A stretch of 64,000 nucleotides of DNA from Clavulina sp. PMI_390 (GCA_015039315.1 WIDE01000024.1:262079-326078); one strand, 5' to 3'; shown: positions 12,805-25,665, counted from the first letter of the stretch. Made by a program: numbers and translations. Notes: generated by a model not told the origin, from the sequence alone.

Positions 12805-15647
12805 TCAGAATGTGCTTGGTGCTGGGCCGAAGTAGCCAAGGGTTGCGTCGGGAGTGAGTTTTGGCACACGCATTCCATCGTTAGTGTTTGCGTAGACTGT
12901 AAGATTAAGAAAGAAGAAAATAAAGTGGTTAGTATGGTACAACGCAGGGGAGAATAGGTGGGTACGAACCAGTATTGCCCCACCAGGTCTGGACGGTAGT
13001 AGCTCCAATAGTGCCTTTCTTGGGGTATTGAAGGATGAAGAAGATAAGAACTGAGGACACGGCGACTCCGGAGTCGAGAGCCGCGGAAAGGACGTCTGGA
13101 AGATAGAGTGGATTAGTGATGAGGCGGGTGAATGATAGACGCGAGGAAGGCGTTCATCGGAATAGGTTGATTACTCACAATTGTACTTGGCCCACCAGCT
13201 GAAGTGTCGGCGGCGGATGAGGTAGTTGAAGATGAAGCAGACGATGGCAGCAGGGATGTAGTTCTCCGCAGTCGCCGGAGGGATGTTGCCAGTACCGGTG
13301 AAGACGACAGGCATGTTCACATACTTGACGAACGAGTTGGGGTACTTCTTCGTAAGGAGCCAAGGGATGACAGGAGCCACAGCGCCGATGAGGAAGAAGT
13401 ACACGAGCGGGTGGTAGAGCTTGCCAGGTCCAAACATGTTCGCGGGGCCAATGACACCCCAGATGATGGACGCGGTGCCGAAGACGGTGGTGGACAAGCA
13501 GATGAAGCCGTTATCCTGGTTGTTGTCGCACATGCCGTTGATGTTCGAGAACATCCATGCCTGCACGCCAAGCTGGGTCGTGAGCGCAACAATAGACGCA
13601 ACGATTTGAGCCCAGAACATGGGGCGGGGAGGAATCTTCATGTAGTGGCCAAGCTTGAAGTCAGAGCTGAGCGTCAAACCCTGCGCCATCGCAATGTAGC
13701 CCCAGGTCTTGAACATCATCATCGCGATTGGGCGGCCAGGAAGCATATAACCGACAATCAGCTCCGTGATGACGTTGAGACCAACTTGCTGACTGAACAC
13801 GCGAAGAAACGATCAGCTCCACGAAGAAGAAGGAAGCAAGAGATTTTGAAAACATACTTCGTGATGGCTTGGATCATGCCAATAGGAATGATGTAGATAA
13901 ATGCGATAAGGAGCGCGATAATAAGAGCCCAGACAGGGAGTTCCGACGGCCAGCATTGGATCGAGATGATGGCGAATGCGAACATGGTGAGGAAGATGAC
14001 GGCATACCACCAATCGGGAACCTCCTGGTACTTGCTCATAAGGCGGGCATGGATGTCGGGCATCTCGCTCATGGAGCGACGGCTCTGAGTCCAAATTTGC
14101 TTGCGGAAGTAGAGGAACGCATGTGAAAGGGTGGCGGTGACAGAGGCGAAGGACAAGCCATAGGAGATCGCAAAGACGGTGGGAAGGAAGAGGGGAGAGT
14201 ACTGCTCGTACAAGCTGTGGTCGAGAGTATTGTGGTCGGTAAGGATGCGGGTGACGTTGTAGTATGACCCGGTGTTGTCGAACGCATGGGAAGACAGGAT
14301 GGGAAGGTACTGCGCATACCAGACGTTGGAGAAGTACATCGCGGGCGCGATAATCCAGAAGAAGACAACTGGGAAGGTGGTATGTCAATATTCACTCGAA
14401 CTCAATGAGACTCCGGCAGAACTCACCGAAACCAACGAGCACGTTCGCCTGAGCCCACCAGGGCGTGGCAAGGGGAGATCCATTGTAGGCGATCTGGGAC
14501 CAGTCAAACGTGAGGAGCGACATGCCAAGACCGGATGAGTATCCGAAAAGGGTGTTGACGGTTGAATTGGTGGGAGCAATCCAGCAGACCCAGTTGAAGA
14601 GAGATAGGGCGCTGAAAAGGTATCTATTACGTCCGCCGAAAAACGATGCTGCAAATCAGCCTCTGGAAGCGTGAGGAAACAAAGGGAGAGTATATGCACG
14701 TACCCAGGAAGCAGATAGTAGATTGCTCCTCCAGTGAGGACGTAGACGAAGAAACGCTCACGAGAGACACCACGACGCTCTCCGATACCGGCGTATTGTT
14801 GGCTGTGCAGGGTGTTGAAGAGGGCACAGTACACAAGGTTAGCAGGCCAAATCATTGAGGGAGGCGTAACAAGGAATCGTCGAGCAATGCCACCAATCGA
14901 GAAGCCAATGAGCTGTGTCGACATGACCATGAACCATTGGTCTAATCATGAGATAGAGTCAGGGACGTCACGGTAGGGTGAAAAAGAATGAGATACGCAC
15001 AGGAAAAGTTCCATCGCTGGTTATAGAACACGCGCTGGACAGCAACGATATCAGTAGCATAGGCAGATGAGTAGCCGACGGTAGCCATGATTGTGACAAG
15101 GACGTGCTCCTTGACGGTGAAAGGACCGGGAGACAGCTTCATTCCCCAAAGCTCAACATCGGGCAGAATCTTAGCCAGCCCACGCCCAAGAGGGTATGAG
15201 ATCAGCTGGCCCACGAGATTGCCGACCGTGACGGAAGGGTAGCGGAAGAAGCTGGAAGGGTCGCTTGTCAGTGAGAACTAAAGATATACGAAACATTTGA
15301 CGTACAAGAACTGGTTCAAGCCAGGGATGATCATGGCCATGATCATTCCAAGAATCCAGACACGGCCAGTGGAGCATGGCATGTCAGGATCGTCAGTATT
15401 TGCCACCGCAGAACGAACTTCTGGGTAGGGTGAATCCTCGTCGAGGCCATCCAGGTTTGCGGCATCCAGGTTAGGGTCACCATTCTGGTCCACATCAACC
15501 TCTTGGACCCCTGGGATTGTCAAAAGCAATCCATCAGCTTAGCTCAGGGTATGACGGGGCTGCATAATACTAACGAGGGGCGCCGGCCTCGATGTCAAAC
15601 TTATCACTGAGAGACCCAGAACTAGACCCTTTAGGCTCGACAGACAT
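12805..15647 (-). CDS. Oligopeptide transporter, OPT family (copy 2)
   Basis: Nine exons: 15575-15647, 15306-15510, 15001-15251, 14704-14941, 14427-14623, 13858-14368, 13179-13792, 12970-13095 and 12805-12896 (2307 nt, 768 residues). The protein is highly similar to copy 1 through its whole length. It has KIPPRPMFWAQI, SPGPFTVKEH and the same C-terminal GYFGPAPSTF. Five internal exons have identical lengths in both genes (251, 238, 197, 511 and 614 nt), so this is a local inverted duplication. Copy 2 has one extra intron (12897-12969) splitting what is a single 218-nt last exon in copy 1. The N-terminal ~50 residues are the most diverged. Predicted role is plasma-membrane uptake of peptides or related compounds; the two copies may differ in substrate or regulation. 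Confidence 0.93.
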
Positions 15648-15732
15648 GGTGCTGGAGCGAGAAGTGAGAGGGCGGGGGAGAGAGAAGAGAGGAAATGACC
15701 TGGAGGGAAGCTAGCCACAAGCAATTCTGGGG

Positions 15733-15740
15733 GTTATATG
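15733..15740 (-). promoter_or_regulatory. Possible TATA element of OPT gene 2
   Basis: On the minus strand the sequence reads CATATAAC about 90 bases upstream of the ATG at 15647, matching the spacing seen for OPT gene 1. The support is positional only. Confidence 0.3.
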
Positions 15741-17494
15741 TGGTTGGAGCAGCGGACGGGATTTAGAAGTGTCAGGTCAACGCCATCTGAAACCGTTGGA
15801 GTGGCTGAGGATGCAGCATATGGTTCATCGACTAAGAAGAAGAAAGATTGGCAATCCACGGTAACACGGTGACCCGGAAGCGCAAAAGATGGAGCCAAGC
15901 CAACTAATTTTGATTGAGACAGCGCTGTCGTCTCGCGAGGAAGTGTGAGCCATGCGAGTCAGTCGTAGCGAGACACGCATCTCGATCAATCAAATGTCAA
16001 CGGAAAGCGAAAAAAAAATGGCGTGTGGTCAGTATATTTCTCCTGTAGTGCTACATAGATAGATCTCCTGTGATGATTCTTCTTGAGAAGGGCCTCTCCT
16101 AGCCCCACAACGAGTGACGAGGGAGTCGCCAAGCACGCTCACATCAGGATGGCATGCAGCCAACGGTTGGCTTGCTAGGATGATGCCGCGCACTAGAATG
16201 AATGAAAAGAAGTACGAGCTTCGATTCCGAAGCTCTCCAAGAAAAACTTTTCTTCTGCGCGCGGTCTGTGTGTGTTCATGCCTCCCTGTCTATCGGGCTC
16301 GTCAAATCCCGCCTCATGGTCACGTGCACATCATCTTGTGGGCGTCGGCTCAACTCGCGAAACACGACGCGAAGGAAGATCGCTTTTCGGCGCCGCCTAT
16401 CAAATGTGTCAATTTTCCTGCGCCTCTTTCATGTGCAGTGGTTTTCATTCCTTTTGTGAGGAATCTCAATCACACAGATCATTCAGTGGGACGAACAACT
16501 TGCGCCAAATTGTCGTCATCTCACCCAGATCTATCACTGGGTTCTCCGATCGACATGAACCCAGTCCGCCAATCAGGCTTCTTTTCTACACGCATGGTCG
16601 ATTGTCTTCGCATTTGCAAACCTGGGCGGGGATTGCCCGCCCTTTTGGATGTCAATCTTTTCACTGAGCAACAATCTGGGGGCTCGACAATCTGCACGGG
16701 CTAATGAACATCACTTCTACTCCTTATGGGATTCCACATCGCTTAGCTAACATCGACGTCGCTTCTTTCCCCCGGGCTACGGCACCGCGAGTAATCAAAG
16801 CATCCGAGTTCGGAGGTTCGCACACATGACAGCACATGGCCCGTCGCCAGTGTCCTTCGCGAGACGCCCTCATGCTAAGCCATATGCTCAATGGTCGCGT
16901 GGCAGCCATAGGGGCCAAGTCCGCTTAGCCCGTTGACACGCGACCAAGAAGTCGTATGGTCCTGCTTCCCCGCGTCATGCGAGCTCGGGCCGACCGCCTC
17001 CAGTTGCGGGGGAATGACACAAGACCCGTCAGCTGCCACAACATCTTAAAAGGCCGCAGTCAGAAGACTGAAAAGTTGACGTGATGCTCCCCCCGTGTTT
17101 CCATAATTAAGACGTCTGATATATCAGACTTGGCCACACGACCTACCACTGCGCAATAACGCGATTTCGTGCTATTTTGTGGTTTACGTTGATTCTTGAC
17201 GGTTATAATATTTACGCCCCAGCGCGCCATGCTGCTCTCCATATCTGGAATGCATCTCGAGTGATCACCAGTGCTTCATTGGTGATGGTGATTGGTGCTC
17301 CAGCGACCATTTGTATTATCATCCTTAGTTTCTCAGCCCAGCGGTTATTTTAGTATCACATCAAATTCCGGGGAGTATTCATACTGTCGTGCTGGTTGAG
17401 ATATGAGGATGAGCATATAGGATCGAGGTGGTCAATTTTTGGAGGAGAATGCGTTGCCGCTTGTTTACTCGAGCCAAACATCATCGGGCTCGCC
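15741..17494. other. Intergenic region between divergent OPT copy 2 and WD40 gene
   Basis: About 1.75 kb separates the two divergent genes. The longest frame (16114-16704, +) has Cys-rich, low-similarity content and no domain or splice logic, so it is not called. The region is expected to carry both promoters. Confidence 0.4.
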
Positions 17495-18977
17495 ATGACA
17501 GTCCTAACATATGAAGCACCATGTATGACCTTATGCTCTCAAGGAGAGAGATTCAATAAATCGTCTCACAAAATAACATTATGATCGCTTTCAGACCCTG
17601 TCTATGCTCTGGACTGGTGCAAAACAACAGGAGCTGGCGGCGCCTCTCATCTCCCTCGCGCCTCGTATCGTCTTGCCCTCGGTTCGTTCCAAGACGACTA
17701 TAGGAATCGAATAAGCATCATTGGGCTTCCTGATGAGAATGGTCTCAGCGATTCCCCAGACGACAACCCGTACTCTCTCCCAGCGGAGGGTAGCTTTGTC
17801 CAACTTGCCGATGCAGTCCACGGGTATCCAGTGACGAGAATAGGTTGGGAACCAAGCAGAATATATCGAGAGACTTGGAAAGACCTATCAACAGAGCTTT
17901 TGACTACATGTGGAGACGCTCTACGAATATGGGAGTTCACGTCTGATGACTATGCCGGTGCGCAGCCTTCGTCCTATGTCGGGAGGCAGGCATCTGGGCC
18001 AGCAGGAAAGCTAGAGCAGAAGATCGCGCTATCCAGTGTAAGTGCTTCCTTGCGCATGTCTCATCAAATAACTCATTATCTACCCTGACTCCATCTAGAA
18101 CAAAAATCCCAACCCCACCACCGCCCCCCTCACCTCATTTTCATGGAACACCATGGCCCCCAATCTTATCGTCACCTCTTCCATCGACACCACATGCACA
18201 GTCTGGGACATTGCGTCCTCTGCTGCAGTCACTCAACTCATCGCACACGACCGAGAAGTATACGATGTCGCCTGGGTGCCTGGTTCTGTCGACGCGTTTG
18301 TCTCGGTCGGCGCTGATGGCTCTCTACGCGCGTTCGATCTACGATCCCTCGAGCACTCCACCATCCTATACGAAACGCCCTCTCCTAACAGTAAGAAATC
18401 CGCCGCAGGCACCCCGAATAACGCGGCTGCTGCTGCCGCTGCGGGAGGCTCGAGCGGCACACCTGCCGCGCTCCTCCGACTCGCGTTCAACCCGTACGAC
18501 GCAAACTATCTCGCTACATTCCACACAGACAGCCCCGACGTCCAGATCCTCGACATGCGCTCGCCCGGACGACCCGTGGTTGAACTCAAAGCGCACAGCG
18601 GGCCCCTCACGGCTGTTGGATGGAGCCGCCAGGACAGCGGGATCGTCGCCACGGCCAGCGACGATTGCCAGGTGCTCATCTGGGATCTGGGGTCACAAGG
18701 TCTCTATTCCAGCCAGGCATCCTCCTCGCGGAGCCCGCTTCCAGATGGTACGGGAGGGAGTGCCTCTGGTGGCAATAGTAGTGCAGCAGGGCACACGAAG
18801 ATCACGACGGATCCGTACTTGGCGTACACCGCGCCGAGCGAGATCCATAATCTCGCATGGAGCCCTAATCTAGTGGGGGGTGCATATACACGGGAAGATG
18901 GGCGCGGGATGATGGCGCCTTCGGGAGAGTGGGTCGCGATAGCGGCGGGCAAGTCGATTCGTGCCCTCAAGGTGTAA
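17495..18977 (+). CDS. WD40 adaptor protein of the WDR68/DCAF7/AN11 family
   Basis: Three exons: 17495-17522, 17595-18037 and 18099-18977, giving 449 residues. The start rests on the tiny first exon MTVLTYEAP, which splices to YPVYALDW and so rebuilds the YEAPW-VYAMNW opening known from DCAF7. Further family matches are RLALGSFQDDY, SSIDTTCTVWD, LIAHDREVYDVAW, SVGADGSLRAFDLR and LEHSTILYE. WDR68-type proteins are scaffolds for DYRK/HIPK kinases and Cul4-DDB1 ligases in animals, and cofactors of MYB-bHLH complexes in plants. The protein is about 100 residues longer than animal DCAF7. The extra length includes Ala/Ser/Gly-rich loops (for example after SPNSKKSAAG) and a Ser-rich loop before the last repeat. 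Likely a single-copy conserved gene, nuclear and cytoplasmic. Confidence 0.92.
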
Positions 18978-19155
18978 AGTTTCTATCCATGAGTCCCTAA
19001 TGATATATTCACGATTTGTACACACGCATCTCGAAGCTTGGCAGATTCCATGAAAGATGAGTGTGTCTTATCAATGAGTCACATTCTTGACAGTCCCTAG
19101 GTACAAAGATAAGCGCGAGACTATCCTCCCTGTCCATCACCAACACAGCCAACAG

Positions 19156-22082
19156 CTATAGTTTCGCCGACGCTTGGAGACTATTCTCAAGAGCCTCATC
19201 GGCAGATTGCTTTAATTTCGCTGCTTCGCCCCTCAATAGACGACGCTGTGAATATTCAGCCGACCTTCAGATCTAGTTGACATTAGTGAAAGAGAATTGG
19301 GGACTCACCAAGATTTTGCCACTAGCATTCTTCGGGATCTGATCAATAAATCCGACACCACCGGCTAACCATTTGTACTTTGCCTCATGACTCTCGACCC
19401 ACTTCGCAACTGACCGCTTGATCTTGGCCGCCTCATTTGGCGATACCTGAAGTCGGCGGCGAGCGGCGGGTTGCAAAGCAATAAACGCGAACGGCAGCTC
19501 TCCACTACGTTCATCAGGGACACCCACCACACAAGCATCCAGTACGTCGGGGTGACCCAGGAGGCGGCCCTATACGAAAAAGTGGGAAAATGTTGAAGTC
19601 TGATTAGTATGGTGGAAAAATAGGGTCGAGATTGCAACAGTACCTCGAGCTCCGCTGGTGCTACCTGATCCCCTTTGACTTTCATGAATTCCTACATGAT
19701 TCAAGGGAAACCATGAGCATGTTTGCATATCTGAGAGATTCCGTGGATGCAAACCTTCAGACGGTCAACAATGAATACGTCGCCCTTCTTATTTATGTAC
19801 GCTTGATCTCCCGTGCGAACCCAATTGTCGGGCAAGAAAGTTTCCCGAGTCCTGGAAAGATACATTAGAAGTGATTTCAGAGACAAGAGAGCACTATAAG
19901 GCCTACTCACGACTTTTCGTTCCCTTCGTAGCGCAATGCGACTGATGGCCCTCGAAGATAAAGCTCACCGGGCTCATCATAGCCTAGCAGAATTTCCTGA
20001 TTGGATTCTGAAGTTGATTCCTCTGGTGTGATTTTGACAATTTTCGCCTCCCATCCTGGGTACAGTTGTCCAGCGCTCCCCACTGTAGAGTTGTACCTCG
20101 CGGAATGAGGCCACTGGAGAATATGCATCAACACTTGGAATCAAGTAGTCTCGTCCAGCGAAGAAATTCAGCTTCCTTACCACCATGATCAGGGATGTAG
20201 TCTCTGTCAGCCCATAGCCCTGCCCTATGTCCGCATTAGGAAGCTTCTTTCTCAGAGCAAGCTCCAGAGTGGCTTTTAGAGGCGCTGCACCACTTAGAAC
20301 AAAACGGAGGCTCGATAGGTCAGCCTTCTGTAAGTGTGCTTCGGGACGCTGCAGCGATTCAATAGATGAGAAACGGGAATTTCGCCCCTCATTACTCTCA
20401 GTACCAGCACAAAACTGACCTTCACCAAGTCTATCGCTATTGGCGGAACAATGAACAGGTGACTGATCTGGAACCGTGCAATGCCTGCGAGGACGTCATT
20501 GAAAATGTATCGACGGAATATCACGATAGGAACCTGTGTTGAGCGAAGAGTCAAGATCAGTCGCGTGAGGAACGCGGTAGAAGGCTTACACCAATCCACA
20601 TGTTGGCTAGGGCCTATGGCGAGATTTATCAGCGTACAATTCCAGTGCCTGGAGGCGCAAAAGTTATTGCTTACTGCGATGACAAGGCCAGATACATCTA
20701 TAATACAGATGAAGCAGTTTCAGGTGGTGATGAGCTGCCACGAGGGAAGATTTGCATACTTACGGAACATGGGCAGGATACAGCTCACAACATCACCGTC
20801 TCGGATACGACGGTCCTTCCAGGGTATAGAGGGGTCGTTTGCTTGGTATGCTGCTGAGGTTTGTAGCATGGCCGCTGTCAAGTTGTAGTGCGAGAGAGCC
20901 ACCAGCTGGGGATTTTTCGATTGAGCTGAACGTAACAATCTCCACATTTGTCGAGGAAAAACCATTCGTAGTTACCTTAGGGGCACCACTAGTACCACTG
21001 GAACTTAGGTAGATAGCGATTTTTTCCATCGCTTCGTTCTCCTTCAGTGTCCTCTCCGTAAACTTTGGGCCGTCAACGTTGAGGTCACCAAGGCCTCTCT
21101 GGATCAAGTAATCTACAGTCGGGGCAACAGAGGCGTTGGTGTTTAGAGGACGAAGACTGTGCTGAGCGGAGCTTGAGGCTGGGTGGTAGCCATCCTTAGG
21201 AGGTTCGATGATCACTATGCGGTCGTGCAGCCCAAGGTTCAATGCAGCTGCTGCGTTGCGAGCAGTCTCAACAAAAGGCGCTTGGGTGAAGATGAAGCCC
21301 GGTCTGCTCTGGCGATACTGATGCTCTGATTGGGCGAGAAAAGGACAGTTAGACGAGCAGCTTGTGGGATGAATGAGGAGACAGTACCAAGTTCCGGTAC
21401 GGTCCATCCGGGGTTCGAGCATCTACGATTGGCAATCCGGTCAGTTCTTGAACTTGTATATCACCTTGCGAAAGCAAAATGTGCCCGCAGAAACGTACAC
21501 GGCTACTGCACCCAGCCTATGAATTGCGAATAGCACAACAATATAATCTGAAGGGGATTAGTAATGAGTCCGAATGTGTATGCCATGTCGTGAATAGTGA
21601 ATAATTCGTACCTATATCGTTCAAGCTGTGGATGCTGACTATCAGGGAAAGGGGGGGATAGAACACGTGGTTAATACGATGGAGTTGTTGGGAAGAGGGA
21701 TGCCCCAGCGGGTGGTGAAGTATTCACCAACGTCATTTTCCTCTGTTATCGAATGGTGATTGAGCAAGAAGTCACATATACTAGCTTTGCAAATTCTCAC
21801 TGATTCTATAGAGAGCTGATAGAGCATTCGCGAGGCCAAAGACGCGTTCCCTGATTTCTTCTAGGTCGTAAGATCGACCAGTAGTGCTCTGCACCATGAA
21901 AATGTCAGAGAAGTACAGGAACGGCGCGAGATTGCGAAAGATGGTTTTACATCAATAAGCCATGGTTTGCCACCTGAGCGGTGTGGACGTTCAGGATGGG
22001 TGTTGTCAAGAAAGAACTGAGGCAGGGTCAAGTTCGGCCGTAGTTGTCTCGTATCGAAGGGTAGTGTCGCCGTAAAGATCAT
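19156..22082 (-). CDS. Acyl-CoA ligase paralogue A (4CL-like), AKL tail
   Basis: This is the leftmost member of the minus-strand array, with about 18 exons. The first coding exon is 21951-22082 ([16 protein letters not shown]..); the in-frame ATGs further upstream lack counterparts in the sister genes. Motifs read after splicing: [12 protein letters not shown] (phosphate loop), [23 protein letters not shown], the hinge [17 protein letters not shown] and PKNASGK with the catalytic Lys. The last exon (19156-19245) encodes RRLLRGEA and ends ASAKL; AKL is a PTS1, so peroxisomal import is expected. Micro-exons of 15 nt (21728-21742) and 27 nt (21612-21638) encode the ENDVG / SIHSLNDI segment. Role by family is ATP- and CoA-dependent activation of a carboxylic acid. 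The substrate is unknown. No frameshift was found. Confidence 0.88.
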
Positions 22083-22613
22083 GATGGACAGCCAGAACCC
22101 AGCTCGTGCTGTGGGGTAAGAACAAAGATTGGGGGAGACACCCAAATATCCAACTTTTGACATAAATGCATTTTGGGCTGCCTCTGGATCGCGCTCGAGT
22201 CGGATTTTGAAGATTACTGGGAACCGGTGGTGATCAGCTGGGATGCAGATCCTTCAACTTGAGTAGCCCAACCGGCCGATGCTTCCGGACGCTTCTTTCA
22301 ACAAGATCTCACTCTCTCAGGCTTCGATGGGGGGTCCGTGGGAATCATGACTAACCCCAGGAGCATGCAAAAATGATCGCGTAGCAGAACGATACCTTAC
22401 AAAGGTATTCCAAGTATCGAGGAAGCTGGAGCCTCGTTGGTGTGCGGAAGGTGGGGAAGGCTTCCATTGTCACAGTGTCGCTCAGTCACAGCCGTCGGCT
22501 TCTAAACTGTGCATGACAGCATATTGTCATACCGGCTTATCGGCAGTAATTATAGGCGGATATTGAGGGACGACATATATATATTTAGATTGATTTGGAA
22601 CCGAACTAGACTC
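22083..22613. other. Spacer between ligases A and B
   Basis: This 531-bp gap should contain the promoter of ligase A and the 3' end of ligase B. There is an AT-rich run (TATATATA) at about 22577, just past the stop of B. No gene is seen. Confidence 0.4.
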
Positions 22614-25559
22614 TCAGAGCCTAGGGGGTGGTACTGCGATTTTCGCTCTTGCTTCATCTGCAGCCTTCTTGAGTTTTGCCCCTTCACCTCGCAGTAAACG
22701 GCGCTGTGGCCAATCAAATGCGCAGTCAGATCCGGCCAGCAAAGATCAACATCGGAACTACTTACCAGGATCTTTCCGCTGGCGTTCTTAGGAATCGCGT
22801 CAATGAAGGCTACGCCTCCAGCGAGCCATTTATACCTGGCCTCATGGGTTTCTACCCATTTTGTGATCGATTGTCGTATCTTAGCCTCTTCACCTGGCGA
22901 TGCCTTGACCCGATCAATGGCTGCAGGTTGCAAAGCGATGAACGCTAATGGCACCTCCCCGCTTCGCTCGTCCGGAACACCAACTACACACGCCCCGAGC
23001 ACATCAGGATGCCCTAGTAGCCGGCCCTAAGTACATAATTTATCAAAGAAATCGATACCGTTAGTCCGAACTACGAGTCAGAGCCAAGAAAAGCCGTACC
23101 TCAAGCTCGGCCGGAGCTACCTGCATTCCCTTCACTTTGATCATCTCCTGCGTAGTTCAAATATTGGAAAGTGAGCTCGCTACCGGACGTTGCTGGTACT
23201 AGTCAGGACGCACCTTGAGTCGATCCACGATAAAGATGTCGCCGTCTTTATTTATGAAGGCCGCGTCTCCAGAGCGCACCCACCCTCCAGGTAAAAAGGT
23301 CTCTCGTGTACTTACGATGAAGAGGTAGTCAGAGAAAAGGAGGATAGCAAGAATGAGATGAAACGGGACTCACGCCTTTTCGTTGCCTTCATAGCGCAGA
23401 GCAATAGAGGGGCCTCGGAAGACCAGTTCGCCCGGTTCGTCAAGACCAAGCAGTACCTCGGATGCATCTGCAGGCTGCTCAGAATCGGGATCATTCTGAA
23501 CAACCTTTGCTTCCCACCCAGGGAGTAGCTGGCCCACGCTTCCAAGAGTCGCATTATGTCTGGCAGAATACGGCCACTGCAGTAAAGGGGGGATCAATTG
23601 CTACCCATTGCAGACAGCAGGAAGGAACAGTACCATTGCAACCGTAGAATTGGTTTCTGTCAATCCGTATGACTGCCCAATATCGGCAGCAGGGAATTTC
23701 TTCCTCATTGCAGTCTCGACTGTGGAGCTTACAGGCGCTGCGCCCATCAGGATAAACCGGATGCTCGAGGTGTCATATTTCTCGGTTTCAGGACGCTATT
23801 TAGAGAGTTCATCTGAGTAACGAGAAGTGGTACAAGATGGGGAATGCAAACCTTGATCAAATCTATGGCGATTGGCGGCACCATACTATAGAGTGGGAGC
23901 TGAATTGTGGAGAAAAAATCAGGGGGAGAAGTGGACATACTATAAGTGGGTGATGTGGTACTTTGAGATGGCTGTGAGGTAGTCGGCGAAGGCGTATTGG
24001 CGATGAATAACCACAGAAAGCTATATTGCAAGCTAGTCAGGGAAGGTACAAAGAAATCGAGGAGCCAGCTGTACCCCTAAGAAAATATTATGGAATCCCT
24101 AAATTGTGATTGTCAGCGGAGGTTAATACACGGCAGCTGGGTAACCTACGGAGATAAGAAGCCCGGCGACGTCTACGGGGTGACACAAAAAGATGGCCTT
24201 AGTGACAAGGTGCTTTATGACCCGTGAGCATATCAGGAATAACACTCACGGAACAAAGGTACGAGACAACTGGCTACGTCGCCGTCTCGTGTTCTACGGT
24301 CATTCCATGGGATAGAGAGATCGTTTGACTTGTGCGCTGTTGCAATCTGTAGTATGTTTGCCGTCATGCCGTGGTGCGACACTGCTACAAGCTAAGGAAG
24401 ACGCATCCCGGGTAAGATTTTGGCTAATTTACGTTCAGGAGATAGATTTCTCACCTTGGGAGGACCTGACGTTCCTGAGCTTGAAAAATAGATGGAAACT
24501 TTCTCGATTGCCTCGTTCTCGTTCAGTATCCTTTCCGTGAACTTTGGTCCATCGACATTAAGGTCGCCAAGACCTCTTTGGACGAGCTCTTCCACGCTGG
24601 GGACATTAGGAACTTTAAGGACAAGAGGCTTAAAGACCTGATAATCTGGGCTGGAGGTTGGGTGACGCCCAGCATTTGGAGGCACGATGATAGCAATGCG
24701 GTCGTGCAGTCTGAGATTTAGCGCAGCTGCCGCGCTCCGAGCAGCCTCAACAAATGGGGTTTGGGTGACAATAAAGACAGGCTTGGTCTGTCGATATTGG
24801 TGCTCTGCACATCGGAAAAGATTGAAGTCAGACCCAGCACATTCAACTCCCAGGCTCAGGGATGTAGGAACACATACCCAGTTCCGAAGCCGTCCACATA
24901 GGGTTTGTGCATCTGGAGTCAGTAATAAGTTTGTTCAGGGTCGATGTGAAGCCCGTGCCGAGTATCGCAAGCACTCACACAGCCGCTGCACCCAGTCTGT
25001 GGATGGCGAACAGAACAACGATAAAATCTGCGGGGAAGTGTGATCAGTCCAAGAAAATCAAGATTTCCATTAAACTCGGAACGCTTCGTACCGATGTCGT
25101 TTTGGCTATGAATACCGACTGTAGAGTGCAGGAGCGAAGAGTGGGCACATGTTCAGTGTCGTGGGCAAAGATTCTCAGTCCAAAGGTATTCACCGACGTC
25201 GTTTTCCTCTGTGACAAGTAATAAAACGGATCCATTGAAGATTATAGTGAGTGGTAAATCTCGTAAATGGCTCGAAAACTCTCACTTATTCCATACAGGG
25301 CCGCGAATGCATTTGCGAGGCCGAACACGCGTTCTCTGATCTCTTCTAGGCCGTAGGATCGTCCTGTGTCGCTCTTATTGGCAGTATAAGATCAGAGATA
25401 TTGATTCAATATGAAATATACTCGTACATCGATGACCCATGGTTTGCTATCCGAACGGTATGGTTGAAGGGGATGCGTGTTGTCAAGAAAGAACTGCGGT
25501 AAGGTCAGGCCAGGCCGCAAATGCCTTTGGTCAAATGGAAGGGCTGCTTTGAAGAGCAT
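22614..25559 (-). CDS. Acyl-CoA ligase paralogue B (4CL-like), PRL tail
   Basis: Second array member, closest in look to A. It starts MLFKAALPFDQRHLRPG at 25559. Visible motifs: YFSSSGTSGPPK, the serine variant GQSYGLTETN where D and E have GQGYG, the [11 protein letters not shown] loop and PKNASGK with the catalytic Lys. The last exon (22614-22703) parallels that of A in phase and length but ends PPPRL. PRL is only a weak or non-canonical PTS1 in other organisms, so peroxisomal import is less certain for this copy. The 15-nt micro-exon is at 25194-25208 and a 27-nt exon follows. The gene appears intact, with about 18 exons. The activated substrate is unknown. Confidence 0.87.
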
Positions 25560-25657
25560 GTTAGGTCCTTTTTGAAGGTTGCTTTAGAGTTTGGGTAGTA
25601 GCAAAGTCGTGAGCGGAACACTGGTGAAAACCAGTCGGCCTGCACAGCTAGGTCGAA

Positions 25658-25665
25658 TATATATA
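25658..25665 (-). promoter_or_regulatory. TATA-like element upstream of ligase B
   Basis: TATATATA lies about 100 bases upstream of the ATG at 25559, reading the same on both strands. Position and composition fit a core promoter, though AT-rich runs of this length also occur by chance. Confidence 0.35.

Noticed and set aside
13204..13896. A 230-codon plus-strand frame across OPT gene 2
   Set aside because: It is antisense to conserved OPT exons and has no domain of its own.
16114..16704. A 196-codon plus-strand frame in the gap before the WD40 gene
   Set aside because: It has no recognisable domain, no homologous neighbour and no clear promoter or splice context, so it was left uncalled.
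23312..24300. Apparent frame breaks in ligase B that might suggest a pseudogene
   Set aside because: Each break coincides with GT..AG splice sites at the positions used in the sister genes, and motifs before and after are intact.
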